NCBI RefSeq assembly: GCF_030817075.1 | Contig: NZ_JAUSYU010000001.1 | Span: forward strand, 3,162,001-3,226,000 | DNA length: 64,000 nucleotides | Direction of reading: 5' to 3' | From: Arthrobacter sp. V1I9 | GTDB lineage: Bacteria > Actinomycetota > Actinomycetes > Actinomycetales > Micrococcaceae | Shown here: piece after piece, positions 7,129-16,199 of the stretch | Layout: every line of letters begins with the position of its first letter | How positions within the stretch are numbered: the first letter of the stretch is position 1 | Program-made: the position numbers and the translations under genes | Notes under the pieces: generated by a model | The model's database searches: none | Seen by the model: only the letters and a program-made list of their open reading frames with translations | What the model was told of the DNA's origin: nothing

Positions 7129-10100
7129 ATGAAGCAGGAACAGCCCACCGCCGGAGGCCGGGACAACGGCGTGCTGACTCCCATGGCCCAGTTCAGCAGG
7201 CCAACACGCGACTGGTTCCTCGGCGCCTTCTCAGAGCCGACACCGGCGCAGAGCGGCGCCTGGCAGGCGATCTCCTCGGGGTCGCACGCACTGGTGGTGG
7301 CTCCCACCGGCTCGGGCAAGACCCTCGCCGCGTTCCTCTGGGCGCTGGACCGGCTGCTCGCTTCCTCCGCCACGGCTGCCCCCGGGACGCAGGTGCCGGA
7401 GGCACCTGCAAAAGGCAGGCGCGCCCGGGCACCCAAACGCAAGACCCGCGTCCTGTACATCTCACCCCTGAAAGCCCTCGGCGTGGACGTGGAGCGGAAC
7501 CTCCGCTCCCCCCTCATCGGCATCACCCAGACCGCGAAGCGGCTCGGGCTCCCGGCACCGTTGATCACCGTGGGTGTCCGGTCCGGGGACACAACCACGG
7601 CGGACCGCCGCGCGCTGCTGACCAACCCGCCTGACATCCTGATCACCACGCCGGAATCGCTCTTCCTGATGCTCACCTCCAAGGCCCGCGAGACCCTCGC
7701 CGAGGTGGACACCATCATCATCGATGAGGTCCACGCCGTCGCCGGGACCAAGCGCGGAGCCCATCTCGCCGTCTCCCTGGAGCGGCTCGATGCCCTGCTG
7801 CATCAACCGGCCCAGCGGATCGGGCTGTCGGCCACCGTGGAACCCAGGGAACTGGTGGCGCAGTTCCTGGCGGGCGCCGCGCCCGTGGAAATCGTTGCCC
7901 CGCCGGCCAAAAAGAACTGGGACCTCACCGTCTCCGTGCCGGTGGAGGACATGTCGGACCTCCAGGGCGCCGCGGGCGCGTTCGACTCCGGCCCGGCCTC
8001 CGGCCTGCAGCCACAGGCGTCGATCTGGCCGCACGTGGAGGAAAAGATCGTTGACCTGGTGCTGGCCAACCAGTCCACCATCGTTTTTGCCAACTCCCGC
8101 CGCTTGTCCGAACGGCTCACGGCACGCCTTAACGAGATCTACGTGGAACGGCAGCTGATGGCGGAAGGCGGGGGCTGGGACGATCCTGTCCCTGCCGGGC
8201 CGGCGGCGTTCAACGCAGCGGCCGGAACGCCGGTATCTACAGCAACGCCGGCGCACATGATGGCCCAGGCGGGAACCTCCGCCGGAGCAGATCCCGTGCT
8301 GGCCCGTGCCCACCACGGATCCGTTTCAAAGGACCAGCGCGCCCTGATTGAGGACGACCTCAAATCCGGCCGGCTACGCTGCGTTGTAGCCACGTCATCA
8401 CTGGAACTTGGCATCGACATGGGCGCGGTGGACCTGGTGGTGCAGGTGGAATCTCCGCCGTCGGTGGCCAGCGGCCTCCAGCGGGTGGGCCGCGCCGGCC
8501 ACCAGGTGGGGGAAGTTTCCCAAGGCGTCCTCTTCCCCAAGCACCGGGCGGACCTGGTGCACACAGCCATCACCGTGGAACGGATGCTGGGCGGGAAGAT
8601 CGAGCGCCTCAGCATCCCGGCCAATCCCCTGGATATCCTGGCGCAGCAGACCGTAGCTGCCACGGCACTGGGCAGCATCGATGTTGAGGAATGGTTTGCC
8701 ATTGTCCGCCGCTCGGCCCCGTTCGCGTCCCTCCCCCGGTCAGCATTCGAGGCGACCCTGGACCTGCTCGCCGGCCGCTACCCATCCGACGAGTTCGCCG
8801 AGCTTCGTCCTCGAATCGTCTGGGACCGCAACGCGGGCACCATCGAAGGCAGGCCCGGGGCCCAGCGCCTGGCAGTCACTTCAGGTGGCACTATTCCGGA
8901 CCGCGGGCTCTTCGGCGTGTACATCATCGGCACTGAGGTGGAGGGATCGGCTTCGCCTTCCTCCGACGGCAAGCCCTCGCCTGCCCCGAAGGGCGGCCGG
9001 CGGGTGGGCGAACTGGACGAGGAAATGGTGTACGAATCCCGAGTGGGCGACGTCTTTGCCCTGGGCGCCACCAGCTGGAAGATCGAGGACATCACCCATG
9101 ACCGCGTGCTGGTCTCCCCCGCTTTCGGCCAGCCCGGCAAGCTTCCGTTCTGGAAAGGCGATTCGCTCGGCCGGCCCGTGGACCTGGGCCGCGCCCTCGG
9201 TGCGTTCGTGCGGGAACTGTCTGCGTCCGACGTCGGGCCCGCCACCGAGCGCTGCCAGGCCAGCGGCCTGGACGCCTTCGCCGCCAACAACCTGATCCAG
9301 TACCTCAGTGAACAGAAACAGTCCACCGAGGTTGTGCCCAGTGACACCACCCTGGTGGTGGAGCGTTTCCACGACGAACTGGGCGACTGGCGGGTGATCC
9401 TGCACAGCCCCTTCGGCATGCCCGTGCACGCGCCCTGGGCGCTTGCGGTGGGCCAGCGGCTCCACCAGCGGTATGGGATGGACGGCTCGGCCATGGCCGC
9501 CGACGACGGCATTGTGCTGCGCGTGCCCATGATGGAGGACGAGCCGCCGGGGGCTGAACTGTTCCTGTTCGATCCCGAGGAACTGGAACAGATCGTCACG
9601 GCGGAAGTAGGCGGCAGCGCGCTCTTCGCCTCACGTTTCCGTGAATGCGCCGCCCGTGCCCTGCTGCTTCCCCGGCAGACCCCCGGCAAGCGGCAGCCGC
9701 TGTGGCAGCAGCGGCAGCGGTCCGCCCAGCTGCTGGACGTGGCCCGGAAATACCCCACGTTCCCCATCGTGCTGGAAACGGTCCGGGAATGCCTGCAGGA
9801 CGTTTACGATCTCCCGGCGCTGAAGGACATTGCCGCGTCCGTGGAGCGGCGGGAGTTGCGGATCGTGGAGACCACTACCTCGCAGCCGTCGCCGTTCGCG
9901 AAGTCACTCCTGTTCGGATACGTTGCACAGTTCCTTTACGAGGGCGATTCTCCCCTCGCGGAGCGCCGTGCCGCTGCCCTGGCCCTCGATTCCACCCTCC
10001 TCAACGAACTGCTGGGCCGCGTCGAGCTGCGCGAACTGCTGGACGCCAGGGTCATCGACGCCACCGAACGGGAGCTCCAGCGCCTGGCACCGGACCGGCG

Positions 10101-12246
10101 GGCGCGCGGGGTGGAGGGCGTCGCGGACCTGCTCCGGCTCCTTGGTCCGCTTGCGCCGGAGGAAGCGGCAGCAAGACTCCAAAGCGAGGAAGCCGCGGCC
10201 CCGGAATTACAGGCCGCTGCACCCCCTGCAGAGGTGCCGGCTGTAGAAGCACCGATGGCCACGGAAGAGACTGTCGGGGAACCTACAGACGCCGAGCTCG
10301 CGGCGGACGCAGCTGGCCAGGCGCCGGCACGCGAGTTGCCGCCTGCCAGCACTGAGACCGCCACCGGACACCTGCTGGTGCTGCAGCGCGCCAACCGCGC
10401 CATCAAAGTCAACATCGGCGGCGTGGAACGTTACGCGGCTGTCGAGGACGCCGCGCGGCTTCGCGATGCCATCGGTGTGCCCCTTCCCATGGGCGTCCCG
10501 CTCGCGTTTATCGAGCCCGTGGCGGATCCCCTTGGTGACCTCGTATCCCGCTATGCCCGTACCCACGGGCCGTTCACCGCGGCCGAAGCAGCCGCCCGGC
10601 TTGGCCTGGGCGTGGCAGTGGTCAGCACAGCCCTGAAGCGCCTGGCCGCGGATGGGCGGGTGGTGGAAGGCGAGTTCCGGCCCCATGCAAGTGCCACTGA
10701 TAACGGAAGCACCGCCGACACCGCTCTTCAAGCTGGCGTTGAATCGCCGGCACAGGCGCCGTCGGAGGAACCTGCAGCACCTGAAGCACCGCCTCCCGCC
10801 ACGGTCAGTGAGTGGTGCGATGCTGAGGTCCTCCGCAAGCTGCGGCGCCGCTCCCTGGCAGCGCTGCGGGCAGAGGTGGAACCTGTGGATGCGTCCGCCT
10901 ACGGCCGCTTCCTGCCCGCTTGGCAGCACGTCCGCACGCCGGGCGCGGGCCGCGGCCAGCCCTCGTTGCGCGGGCTGGACGGCATCGTCACGGCCATCGA
11001 CCAGCTCTCCGGAGTTCCGGTTCCCGCTTCGGCCTGGGAGCCCCTGATCCTGGCAAGCCGCGTCTCCAATTACCAGCCGGCCATGCTCGACGAACTCATG
11101 GCCACCGGCGAGGTTCTTTGGTCCGGAGCAGGAGCCCTGCCCGGAAACGACGGCTGGATCAGCCTGCACCTGGCGGATTCCGCCGAACTGACGCTGAATC
11201 CGGCCATTGACTACGAACCGGGCGACGCCCAGCTGCGGCTCCTGGACCACCTTCGCAACAACGGCGGAGGCTACTTTTTCCGGCAACTGACCGAGGTGGC
11301 CGGCGGGATGGACGCGGTTCTTAGTGACCAGGAGGTTGTCACCAGGTTGTGGGACCTGGCGTGGGCGGGCCGCATCACCGGGGACACCTTTGCCCCCGTC
11401 CGGGCACTGATCGCCGGCGGGCACACCGCACACCGCCAGGTTGCCCGCGCGCCCCGGGCAAGGACTCCGCGCCTCAGCCGGTTGGGCCGCTCCCACGGAA
11501 CCGGCTTGTTGGGCTCGGCTGGAGGGGGCAGCGGACGCTACGGCACGTCAGCAGGCACGGCCACCCCTCCCATGGCGGCAGGCCGCTGGTCCGCCCTTCC
11601 GCAGCCCGAACTGGATCCCACCATCCATGCCCGGGCCACGGCCGAACTCCTGCTTGACCGCTACGGTGTGGTCACCCGCGGCTCGGTGATGGCAGAACAG
11701 ATCCTGGGCGGATTCGGCCTGATGTACAAGGTCCTGGCCAGGCTCGAGGAAGCCGGCCGCTGCCGCCGCGGCTACTTCATCGAACACCTGGGAGCAGCCC
11801 AGTTCGCCGTCCCCGCCACCGTTGACCGGCTGCGTTCATACTCAGAAGACTCGCAGCTCGACAAGCCCGAACCTGTCGCCCTCGCCCTGGCCGCCACCGA
11901 TCCCGCCAACCCCTACGGGGCCGCCCTCCCCTGGCCCGCCCTCCATGACGAAGCCGGAACCGGCCACCGCCCGGGGCGGAAGGCGGGAGCACTGGTGGTG
12001 CTGGTGGACGGGTCACTGGTCCTCTACGTGGAGCGCGGCGGAAAAACCCTGCTGGCCTTCAGCGACGACGACGCCATCCTCGCCGCAGCAGGTACGGCTT
12101 TGGTGGGTGTAGTGACCCGCGGCGCCGTGGACAAACTGATCATGGAGAAGGTCAACGGGCACGGAATCCTGGACACGCCTATTGCCGCAGCCCTCAGCTC
12201 TGCTGGCGCCTACTCCACGCCGAAGGGACTGAGGATCCGTGCCTGA
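7129..12246 (+). CDS. lhr: Lhr-family ATP-dependent DNA helicase
   Basis: About 1705 residues, the long Lhr form of actinobacteria, thought to act in DNA repair as a 3'-5' translocase. The N-terminal helicase core shows Walker A APTGSGKTLAAF (K64), the DEVH box (IIIDEVHAVAGTKRGAHL), motif III-like SATVEP, and later motif VI-like QRVGRAGHQ. The Lhr winged-helix and C-terminal regions follow, interrupted by two Ala/Glu/Pro-rich low-complexity segments (near 1025-1085 and 1205-1245). ATG at 7129 is chosen; an in-frame TTG at 7069 overlaps the upstream stop and is an alternative. It overlaps the nei2-like gene by 8 bases, so the two are co-translated repair genes. Confidence 0.93.
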   Translation: MKQEQPTAGGRDNGVLTPMAQFSRPTRDWFLGAFSEPTPAQSGAWQAISSGSHALVVAPTGSGKTLAAFLWALDRLLASSATAAPGTQVPEAPAKGRRARAPKRKTRVLYISPLKALGVDVERNLRSPLIGITQTAKRLGLPAPLITVGVRSGDTTTADRRALLTNPPDILITTPESLFLMLTSKARETLAEVDTIIIDEVHAVAGTKRGAHLAVSLERLDALLHQPAQRIGLSATVEPRELVAQFLAGAAPVEIVAPPAKKNWDLTVSVPVEDMSDLQGAAGAFDSGPASGLQPQASIWPHVEEKIVDLVLANQSTIVFANSRRLSERLTARLNEIYVERQLMAEGGGWDDPVPAGPAAFNAAAGTPVSTATPAHMMAQAGTSAGADPVLARAHHGSVSKDQRALIEDDLKSGRLRCVVATSSLELGIDMGAVDLVVQVESPPSVASGLQRVGRAGHQVGEVSQGVLFPKHRADLVHTAITVERMLGGKIERLSIPANPLDILAQQTVAATALGSIDVEEWFAIVRRSAPFASLPRSAFEATLDLLAGRYPSDEFAELRPRIVWDRNAGTIEGRPGAQRLAVTSGGTIPDRGLFGVYIIGTEVEGSASPSSDGKPSPAPKGGRRVGELDEEMVYESRVGDVFALGATSWKIEDITHDRVLVSPAFGQPGKLPFWKGDSLGRPVDLGRALGAFVRELSASDVGPATERCQASGLDAFAANNLIQYLSEQKQSTEVVPSDTTLVVERFHDELGDWRVILHSPFGMPVHAPWALAVGQRLHQRYGMDGSAMAADDGIVLRVPMMEDEPPGAELFLFDPEELEQIVTAEVGGSALFASRFRECAARALLLPRQTPGKRQPLWQQRQRSAQLLDVARKYPTFPIVLETVRECLQDVYDLPALKDIAASVERRELRIVETTTSQPSPFAKSLLFGYVAQFLYEGDSPLAERRAAALALDSTLLNELLGRVELRELLDARVIDATERELQRLAPDRRARGVEGVADLLRLLGPLAPEEAAARLQSEEAAAPELQAAAPPAEVPAVEAPMATEETVGEPTDAELAADAAGQAPARELPPASTETATGHLLVLQRANRAIKVNIGGVERYAAVEDAARLRDAIGVPLPMGVPLAFIEPVADPLGDLVSRYARTHGPFTAAEAAARLGLGVAVVSTALKRLAADGRVVEGEFRPHASATDNGSTADTALQAGVESPAQAPSEEPAAPEAPPPATVSEWCDAEVLRKLRRRSLAALRAEVEPVDASAYGRFLPAWQHVRTPGAGRGQPSLRGLDGIVTAIDQLSGVPVPASAWEPLILASRVSNYQPAMLDELMATGEVLWSGAGALPGNDGWISLHLADSAELTLNPAIDYEPGDAQLRLLDHLRNNGGGYFFRQLTEVAGGMDAVLSDQEVVTRLWDLAWAGRITGDTFAPVRALIAGGHTAHRQVARAPRARTPRLSRLGRSHGTGLLGSAGGGSGRYGTSAGTATPPMAAGRWSALPQPELDPTIHARATAELLLDRYGVVTRGSVMAEQILGGFGLMYKVLARLEEAGRCRRGYFIEHLGAAQFAVPATVDRLRSYSEDSQLDKPEPVALALAATDPANPYGAALPWPALHDEAGTGHRPGRKAGALVVLVDGSLVLYVERGGKTLLAFSDDDAILAAAGTALVGVVTRGAVDKLIMEKVNGHGILDTPIAAALSSAGAYSTPKGLRIRA

Positions 12247-13069
12247 GGGGGACTCGGTCTGGCGCGCCGCCAACCAACTGCACCAGGCCCTGGCGGGGCA
12301 GAAGCTCGTTGCATCCGATTTCCGAGTGCCCCGCTTCGCCACGCTGAACCTGGCCGGCTGGACGGTGGCGGAAGTCCTGGCCCGCGGCAAACACCTGCTC
12401 ATGCGGGTGGAGGGTCCGGAGGACAAAAAACTTACCATCCATTCGCACCTGAAAATGGAGGGCACCTGGCAGGTTTATCCGCCGGGCGGCAGGTGGCGGA
12501 AACCGGGCTACACGGCCCGGTGCGTGCTGCGCACACCTGTGGCGGACGCCGTCGGGTTCTCGCTGGGAATCGTTGAAGTGGTGGCCACGGCCAATGAGGA
12601 CTCCATTGTGGGGTTCCTTGGCCCCGATCTCCTGGGCCCGGACTGGGACCTGGATGAAGCGGAGCGGCGGGTGCGCGCTGCCCCGGACGTCCCCATAGGG
12701 GTCGCCCTCCTGGACCAGCGCAACCTCGCCGGGATAGGCAACATCTACCGCTGCGAGGCGTGCTTCCTGTCCGGAGTGCACCCGGCGTCCCCGGTATCCG
12801 CCGTCGAGGATGTGCGGACCATGATGACTGACGCCAAGCAGCTGCTGGAAGTGAACCTCGGCCCCGGCCGCCGCGTGACCATCCTCAACGCCAAAGGCCT
12901 GCCGGTAGGGAGAATGGCCGGACGGCCCGGCTACTGGGTGTACCGCAGGGAGCACCAGCCCTGCCTCAAATGCGGGACACCCATCCGGCGCGGCCTGCTG
13001 GGGAAGTTGAACGGCGAGGAAGAACGGGATATCTACTTCTGTCCGCAGTGCCAGCCGCTCCTGCCCTAA
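12239..13069 (+). CDS. nei2: Fpg/Nei-family DNA glycosylase (Nei2 type)
   Basis: 276-residue base-excision-repair glycosylase/AP lyase. After removal of Met the chain begins PEGD: the catalytic proline and glutamate of the family. A helix-two-turn-helix segment contains GVALLDQRNLAGIGNIYRCE. The C-terminal zinc finger is complete (CLKCG ... FCPQC). The Ser/Val at positions 5-6 rather than the Fpg residues, and pairing with lhr, point to the mycobacterial Nei2 type. Start is GTG 12239, within the 3' end of lhr. Confidence 0.9.
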   Translation: MPEGDSVWRAANQLHQALAGQKLVASDFRVPRFATLNLAGWTVAEVLARGKHLLMRVEGPEDKKLTIHSHLKMEGTWQVYPPGGRWRKPGYTARCVLRTPVADAVGFSLGIVEVVATANEDSIVGFLGPDLLGPDWDLDEAERRVRAAPDVPIGVALLDQRNLAGIGNIYRCEACFLSGVHPASPVSAVEDVRTMMTDAKQLLEVNLGPGRRVTILNAKGLPVGRMAGRPGYWVYRREHQPCLKCGTPIRRGLLGKLNGEEERDIYFCPQCQPLLP

Positions 13070-13093
13070 GGCCCCCGCCGTGGAAAGCCTGCG

Positions 13094-13747
13094 CTAGCCG
13101 TTACTGGCCAATGGTTCCGGTGCGGCGGCAGTGCCGTTGTGCTCCTGGCGGTAAGGTACCGCCGGAAGCGCAGCCGGCACCATAAACACCGGGAGCAGCA
13201 GCTGGACAAGGGGCCCAATAGCGAGGGCGTACACAACGGTACCTACTCCCACCGAACCGCCCAGGACCCAGCCGACAGCCAGGACCACCACTTCAATGAG
13301 GGTGCGCGACAACCGGACGGACCAGCCGGTGCGCCTTGCCAGCCCTGTCATCAGTCCGTCGCGGGCGCCAGGACCAAACCGGGCACCGATATAGCAGGCG
13401 GAGGCAATGCCGTTCAGCAGCACGGCGCCGGCCAGCATGCCGATCTGGCCACCCAGGTGGGAAAGAGCGGGGATCAGGGCAAGGCCGATGTCCGCGAAGA
13501 CGCCCACCAGCACGGCGTTGCACAGCGTGCCGAAACCGGGCCGCTGCCGCAGCGGGATCCAGAGAAGCAGCACCAGGAAGCTCACGATAATGACCACCAG
13601 GCCGATACTGAGCCCGGTCCTGCCGGCCACGCCCTGGTGAAAGACATCCCACGGGTCAAGGCCCAGCCCGGCCCGGATAAACAGGGCGAGGGAAATGCCG
13701 TACATAGCGAGGCCGAGGAATAGCTGGAGGAGTCTGCGGGTCAGCAT
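13094..13747 (-). CDS. YczE/YitT-like integral membrane protein
   Basis: 217 residues with five hydrophobic segments and the family pattern GLAMYGISLALFIRAGLGLDPWDV near the start, then GARFGPGARDGLMTGLARRTG. The start MLTRRLL at 13747 is chosen because the upstream extension runs into the divergent gene. YczE-type proteins occur next to MocR regulators, as here, where only 61 bases separate the divergent starts. The transported or sensed molecule is unknown. Control by the neighbouring MocR protein is inferred from the shared operator-like repeats. Confidence 0.85.
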   Translation of the reverse strand: MLTRRLLQLFLGLAMYGISLALFIRAGLGLDPWDVFHQGVAGRTGLSIGLVVIIVSFLVLLLWIPLRQRPGFGTLCNAVLVGVFADIGLALIPALSHLGGQIGMLAGAVLLNGIASACYIGARFGPGARDGLMTGLARRTGWSVRLSRTLIEVVVLAVGWVLGGSVGVGTVVYALAIGPLVQLLLPVFMVPAALPAVPYRQEHNGTAAAPEPLASNG

Positions 13748-13767
13748 GGGAACAACTTTCGCAGAAA

Positions 13768-13805
13768 ACTGGCCTTGAAATACATAGCCAGTTTGAAATA
13801 CTGGC
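13768..13805. promoter_or_regulatory. MocR-type operator with three half-sites and two direct repeats
   Basis: Between the divergent yczE-like and mocR-like genes are three alternating half-sites: ACTGGC (13768-13773), GCCAGT (13787-13792), ACTGGC (13800-13805). TTGAAATAC occurs twice (13775-13783 and 13793-13801), 18 bases apart. MocR proteins commonly bind paired direct repeats. The first repeat also supplies a -35-like TTGAAA for the plus-strand gene. The second overlaps its expected -10 and lies only 7 bases before the ATG, so that transcript may be leaderless. Confidence 0.65.
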
Positions 13806-13808
13806 CTT

Positions 13809-15344
13809 ATGACTTCCCTTGGCGCGCCCGCCCTTGCCCGCCTCCTCGGCACGTGGAACGTCGGTGCTTCGCCCGCCTACCGCGAGCTGGCCGACGTCGT
13901 ACGGCTCCTGGTGCTGGACGGCCGGGTGGCCCTGGATGCCGCCCTGCCCAGCGAGCGTGCCCTGTCGGAATCGCTTGGCGTCAGCCGGACCACTGTCACG
14001 GCCGCCTACGGCCTACTGCGCGACCAGGGGTTCCTCACCAGCAGCCAAGGCAGCAGGAGCCGGACCCGGATTCCGCGCACGACGCCAGCCGGCACCGCCG
14101 CACTCACTGGCCCAATGCCTGGTCCCGCGCTTGCAGGGCCGGGACTGGCGGCCCCCGGACTGGCTGCGCCGGCGGGACTGATCGACCTCGCGTACGCGTC
14201 ACTTCCCGCCAGCGGCGAGGTGGTGCACCGCGCGTTCGCGGCTGCCCTCACGGAACTTCCGGCCCTGCTTCCGGGATTCGGCTATGACGCGGTGGGACTG
14301 CTCCCCCTGCGGGAGGCAGTGGCGGCACGGTACACGGCAGCCGGGGCACCCACTACTGCGGACCAGATCCTGGTGACGTCCGGGGCACAGCACGCGCTGA
14401 ACATCGTCCTCCGCGCCCTGGTGGGCCGGCAGGATCGGGTCCTCGTGGAGCACCCGAGCTACCCGAACGCGCTCGATGCCATCCGCGCAGCGGGCTGCCG
14501 GGCCGTCCCGGTGGCGTTCACGGGCAACCACGGAGCCGGTACGGACGGTGCCCGCGGCCGGTTCACCGCTTCGGCCTGGGATCTGCAGGCACTGCAGGCC
14601 GCCCTGATGCAGCAGCGGCCCAAGCTCGCGTACGTGGTGCCGGACTTCCACAATCCCACCGGCCACATAATGCCTGATTTCCAACGGCGCCATCTGGTCA
14701 GGGCGGCAACTGCGGCCGGAACAACACTGGTGGTGGATGAGACCTTGCGGGAACTGAACCTCGACGGTGTGGGGACGATTCCGGCGGCGGCCTTCAGTCC
14801 TGCAGTGGTGACCATCGGCTCACTCAGCAAGTCCCACTGGGGCGGTCTCCGCACGGGGTGGATCCGGGCGTCGGAAGATCTCATCCAGCGGTTCGCGGCG
14901 GCGCGGACGTCCCTGGACCTGGGTGGACCAGTCATGGAGCAACTGGCCGCGGCGCACCTGGTCCGCGCCTTGGATGAGCCGCTGCCGGCCCGCCTCACGG
15001 CGCTCCGTGACAGCCGGGCTGCCCTGCTGGATTTGCTGGCAGGGCACCTGCCGGAGTGGGAGGTGGCGTACCCCTCCGGCGGCCTGTCCGCCTGGTGCAG
15101 GCTGCCCGCCCCGATCAGCACTGCACTCACGGTCATCGCCCCCGAGTTCGGGATCCGGTTGGCTGCAGGGCCGCGCTTCGGGGTTGGCGGAGCCTTCGAG
15201 CGCTACCTCCGGGTACCTTTTACGCTGCCGCCGGAGACGTTGGAGGCTGCGGTGCTGGCCCTGCGATCGGCTCAAGACCGGCTCAACGCTGCACCCCAGC
15301 TCCGGCGGACCCTCAAGGACGCCCCCGCCGTTGCTATTGCGTGA
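13809..15344 (+). CDS. MocR/PdxR-family regulator (GntR helix-turn-helix fused to PLP aminotransferase fold)
   Basis: 511 residues. The N-terminal GntR winged helix (about 20-95) includes LPSERALSESLGVSRTTVTAAYGLL. The C-terminal part is a fold-type I aminotransferase. It has ILVTSGAQHALNIVLRALVG, the PDFHNPTGHIM segment, and the PLP lysine in TIGSLSKSHWGGLRTGW. PLP usually serves as effector or cofactor in this family. The linker (about 100-140) is a low-complexity Ala/Gly/Pro stretch. It likely controls its own promoter and the divergent membrane-protein gene. Confidence 0.9.
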   Translation: MTSLGAPALARLLGTWNVGASPAYRELADVVRLLVLDGRVALDAALPSERALSESLGVSRTTVTAAYGLLRDQGFLTSSQGSRSRTRIPRTTPAGTAALTGPMPGPALAGPGLAAPGLAAPAGLIDLAYASLPASGEVVHRAFAAALTELPALLPGFGYDAVGLLPLREAVAARYTAAGAPTTADQILVTSGAQHALNIVLRALVGRQDRVLVEHPSYPNALDAIRAAGCRAVPVAFTGNHGAGTDGARGRFTASAWDLQALQAALMQQRPKLAYVVPDFHNPTGHIMPDFQRRHLVRAATAAGTTLVVDETLRELNLDGVGTIPAAAFSPAVVTIGSLSKSHWGGLRTGWIRASEDLIQRFAAARTSLDLGGPVMEQLAAAHLVRALDEPLPARLTALRDSRAALLDLLAGHLPEWEVAYPSGGLSAWCRLPAPISTALTVIAPEFGIRLAAGPRFGVGGAFERYLRVPFTLPPETLEAAVLALRSAQDRLNAAPQLRRTLKDAPAVAIA

Positions 15345-15351
15345 CGGATGA

Positions 15352-15545
15352 TGGCCGGGCCGACCTGCCCAAGCGCTGCTTTGCCGTGTTGGTGCCGCCC
15401 CAACAGGAACATGGGCGGTGGCTTTGGCCAGCCCAAACAGGGGCATTCCGTTGTAAATGACCTCGATTCCGGACGCGGGCACCTGATAGGTCTCATGCCA
15501 GACACCGACGTCGCCACTCCCGGCCGTTTCCTTCATAAAGCGGCG
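15352..15545 (-). pseudogene. DUF4188 (monooxygenase-like) protein, C-terminal remnant
   Basis: On the minus strand, RRFMKETAGSGDVGVWHETY continues through IEVIYNGMPLFGLAKATAHVPVG, matching the C-terminal half of DUF4188 proteins. There is no start and no N-terminal half: upstream sequence in this frame is unrelated and runs into the TetR gene. Downstream it runs without its own stop into antisense of the mocR-like gene. A remnant trapped in the 270-base gap between two live genes. Confidence 0.6.
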
Positions 15546-15614
15546 GCGACCTTGCCCACCGTACCTGCCTTCCACCAGCGGTTTGCGCGCATGCCGATGA
15601 GGAAGACGGTGACT

Positions 15615-16178
15615 ATGGTGCACAACGATTCCTTGCGGCAGCAACTGCTGAGTGTCACCGCCGAACTCGTGGACCGGGACGGGCCGGCCAGAGTGACGCT
15701 GCGGGATGTGGCATCTGCGGCCGGTACTTCCACCACAGCCGTTTACTCCCTCTTCGGCGGGAAGTCACAGCTCTTGACGGCGGTGGTGGATGACGGATTC
15801 CGGTCCTTCGGCGACTCCCAGCGTGCTGCTGCCACGGGAGGATTACGGGGGGTCGGCGTCGCCTACAGAGTGTGGGCGCTGGAGCATCGGGCGCTCTACC
15901 GGCTGATGTTCGGGGGCGCGCTGGCGGCGTACGTGGACTGCCAGCCCAGCCCGGAGGTGGCTGCCGGGTCCATGGAACCCCTCATGGAGGCCGTGGCTGC
16001 CGCACACACCGAGGGCGCCCTGCGGCCGGCGCCGGTTGAAATGGTCGCTTTCGCAATCTGGGGCCAGGTGCACGGACTGATGAGCCTGGAACTGGCGCAG
16101 GTGGGGCCGCCGGACGCGGACTGGGCCGCCGCGTACAGCTCAGCGCTGGACGCCGTCGCGCGTGGCTGGGCCGCCTGA
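15615..16178 (+). CDS. TetR-family transcriptional regulator
   Basis: 187 residues. The N-terminal TetR helix-turn-helix (about 5-50) contains VTLRDVASAAGTSTTAVYSLFGGKSQLLTAVVD. The C-terminal region (WALEHRALYRLMFGG and AIWGQVHGLMSLELA) fits the WHG-type ligand domain. ATG 15615 is chosen from AGGAAG 9 bases upstream. Earlier in-frame starts fall in the DUF4188 remnant. No nearby divergent target: the only downstream neighbour is a pseudouridine synthase. The ligand is unknown. Confidence 0.82.
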   Translation: MVHNDSLRQQLLSVTAELVDRDGPARVTLRDVASAAGTSTTAVYSLFGGKSQLLTAVVDDGFRSFGDSQRAAATGGLRGVGVAYRVWALEHRALYRLMFGGALAAYVDCQPSPEVAAGSMEPLMEAVAAAHTEGALRPAPVEMVAFAIWGQVHGLMSLELAQVGPPDADWAAAYSSALDAVARGWAA

Positions 16179-16199
16179 CCCAACCCGTAGAATTGGAGG

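Noticed and set aside
10207..11496. 429-codon open frame antisense to lhr
   Set aside because: High-GC genes leave long open antisense frames. Residues are Gly/Arg/Gln-rich without domains, and lhr on the other strand is well supported.
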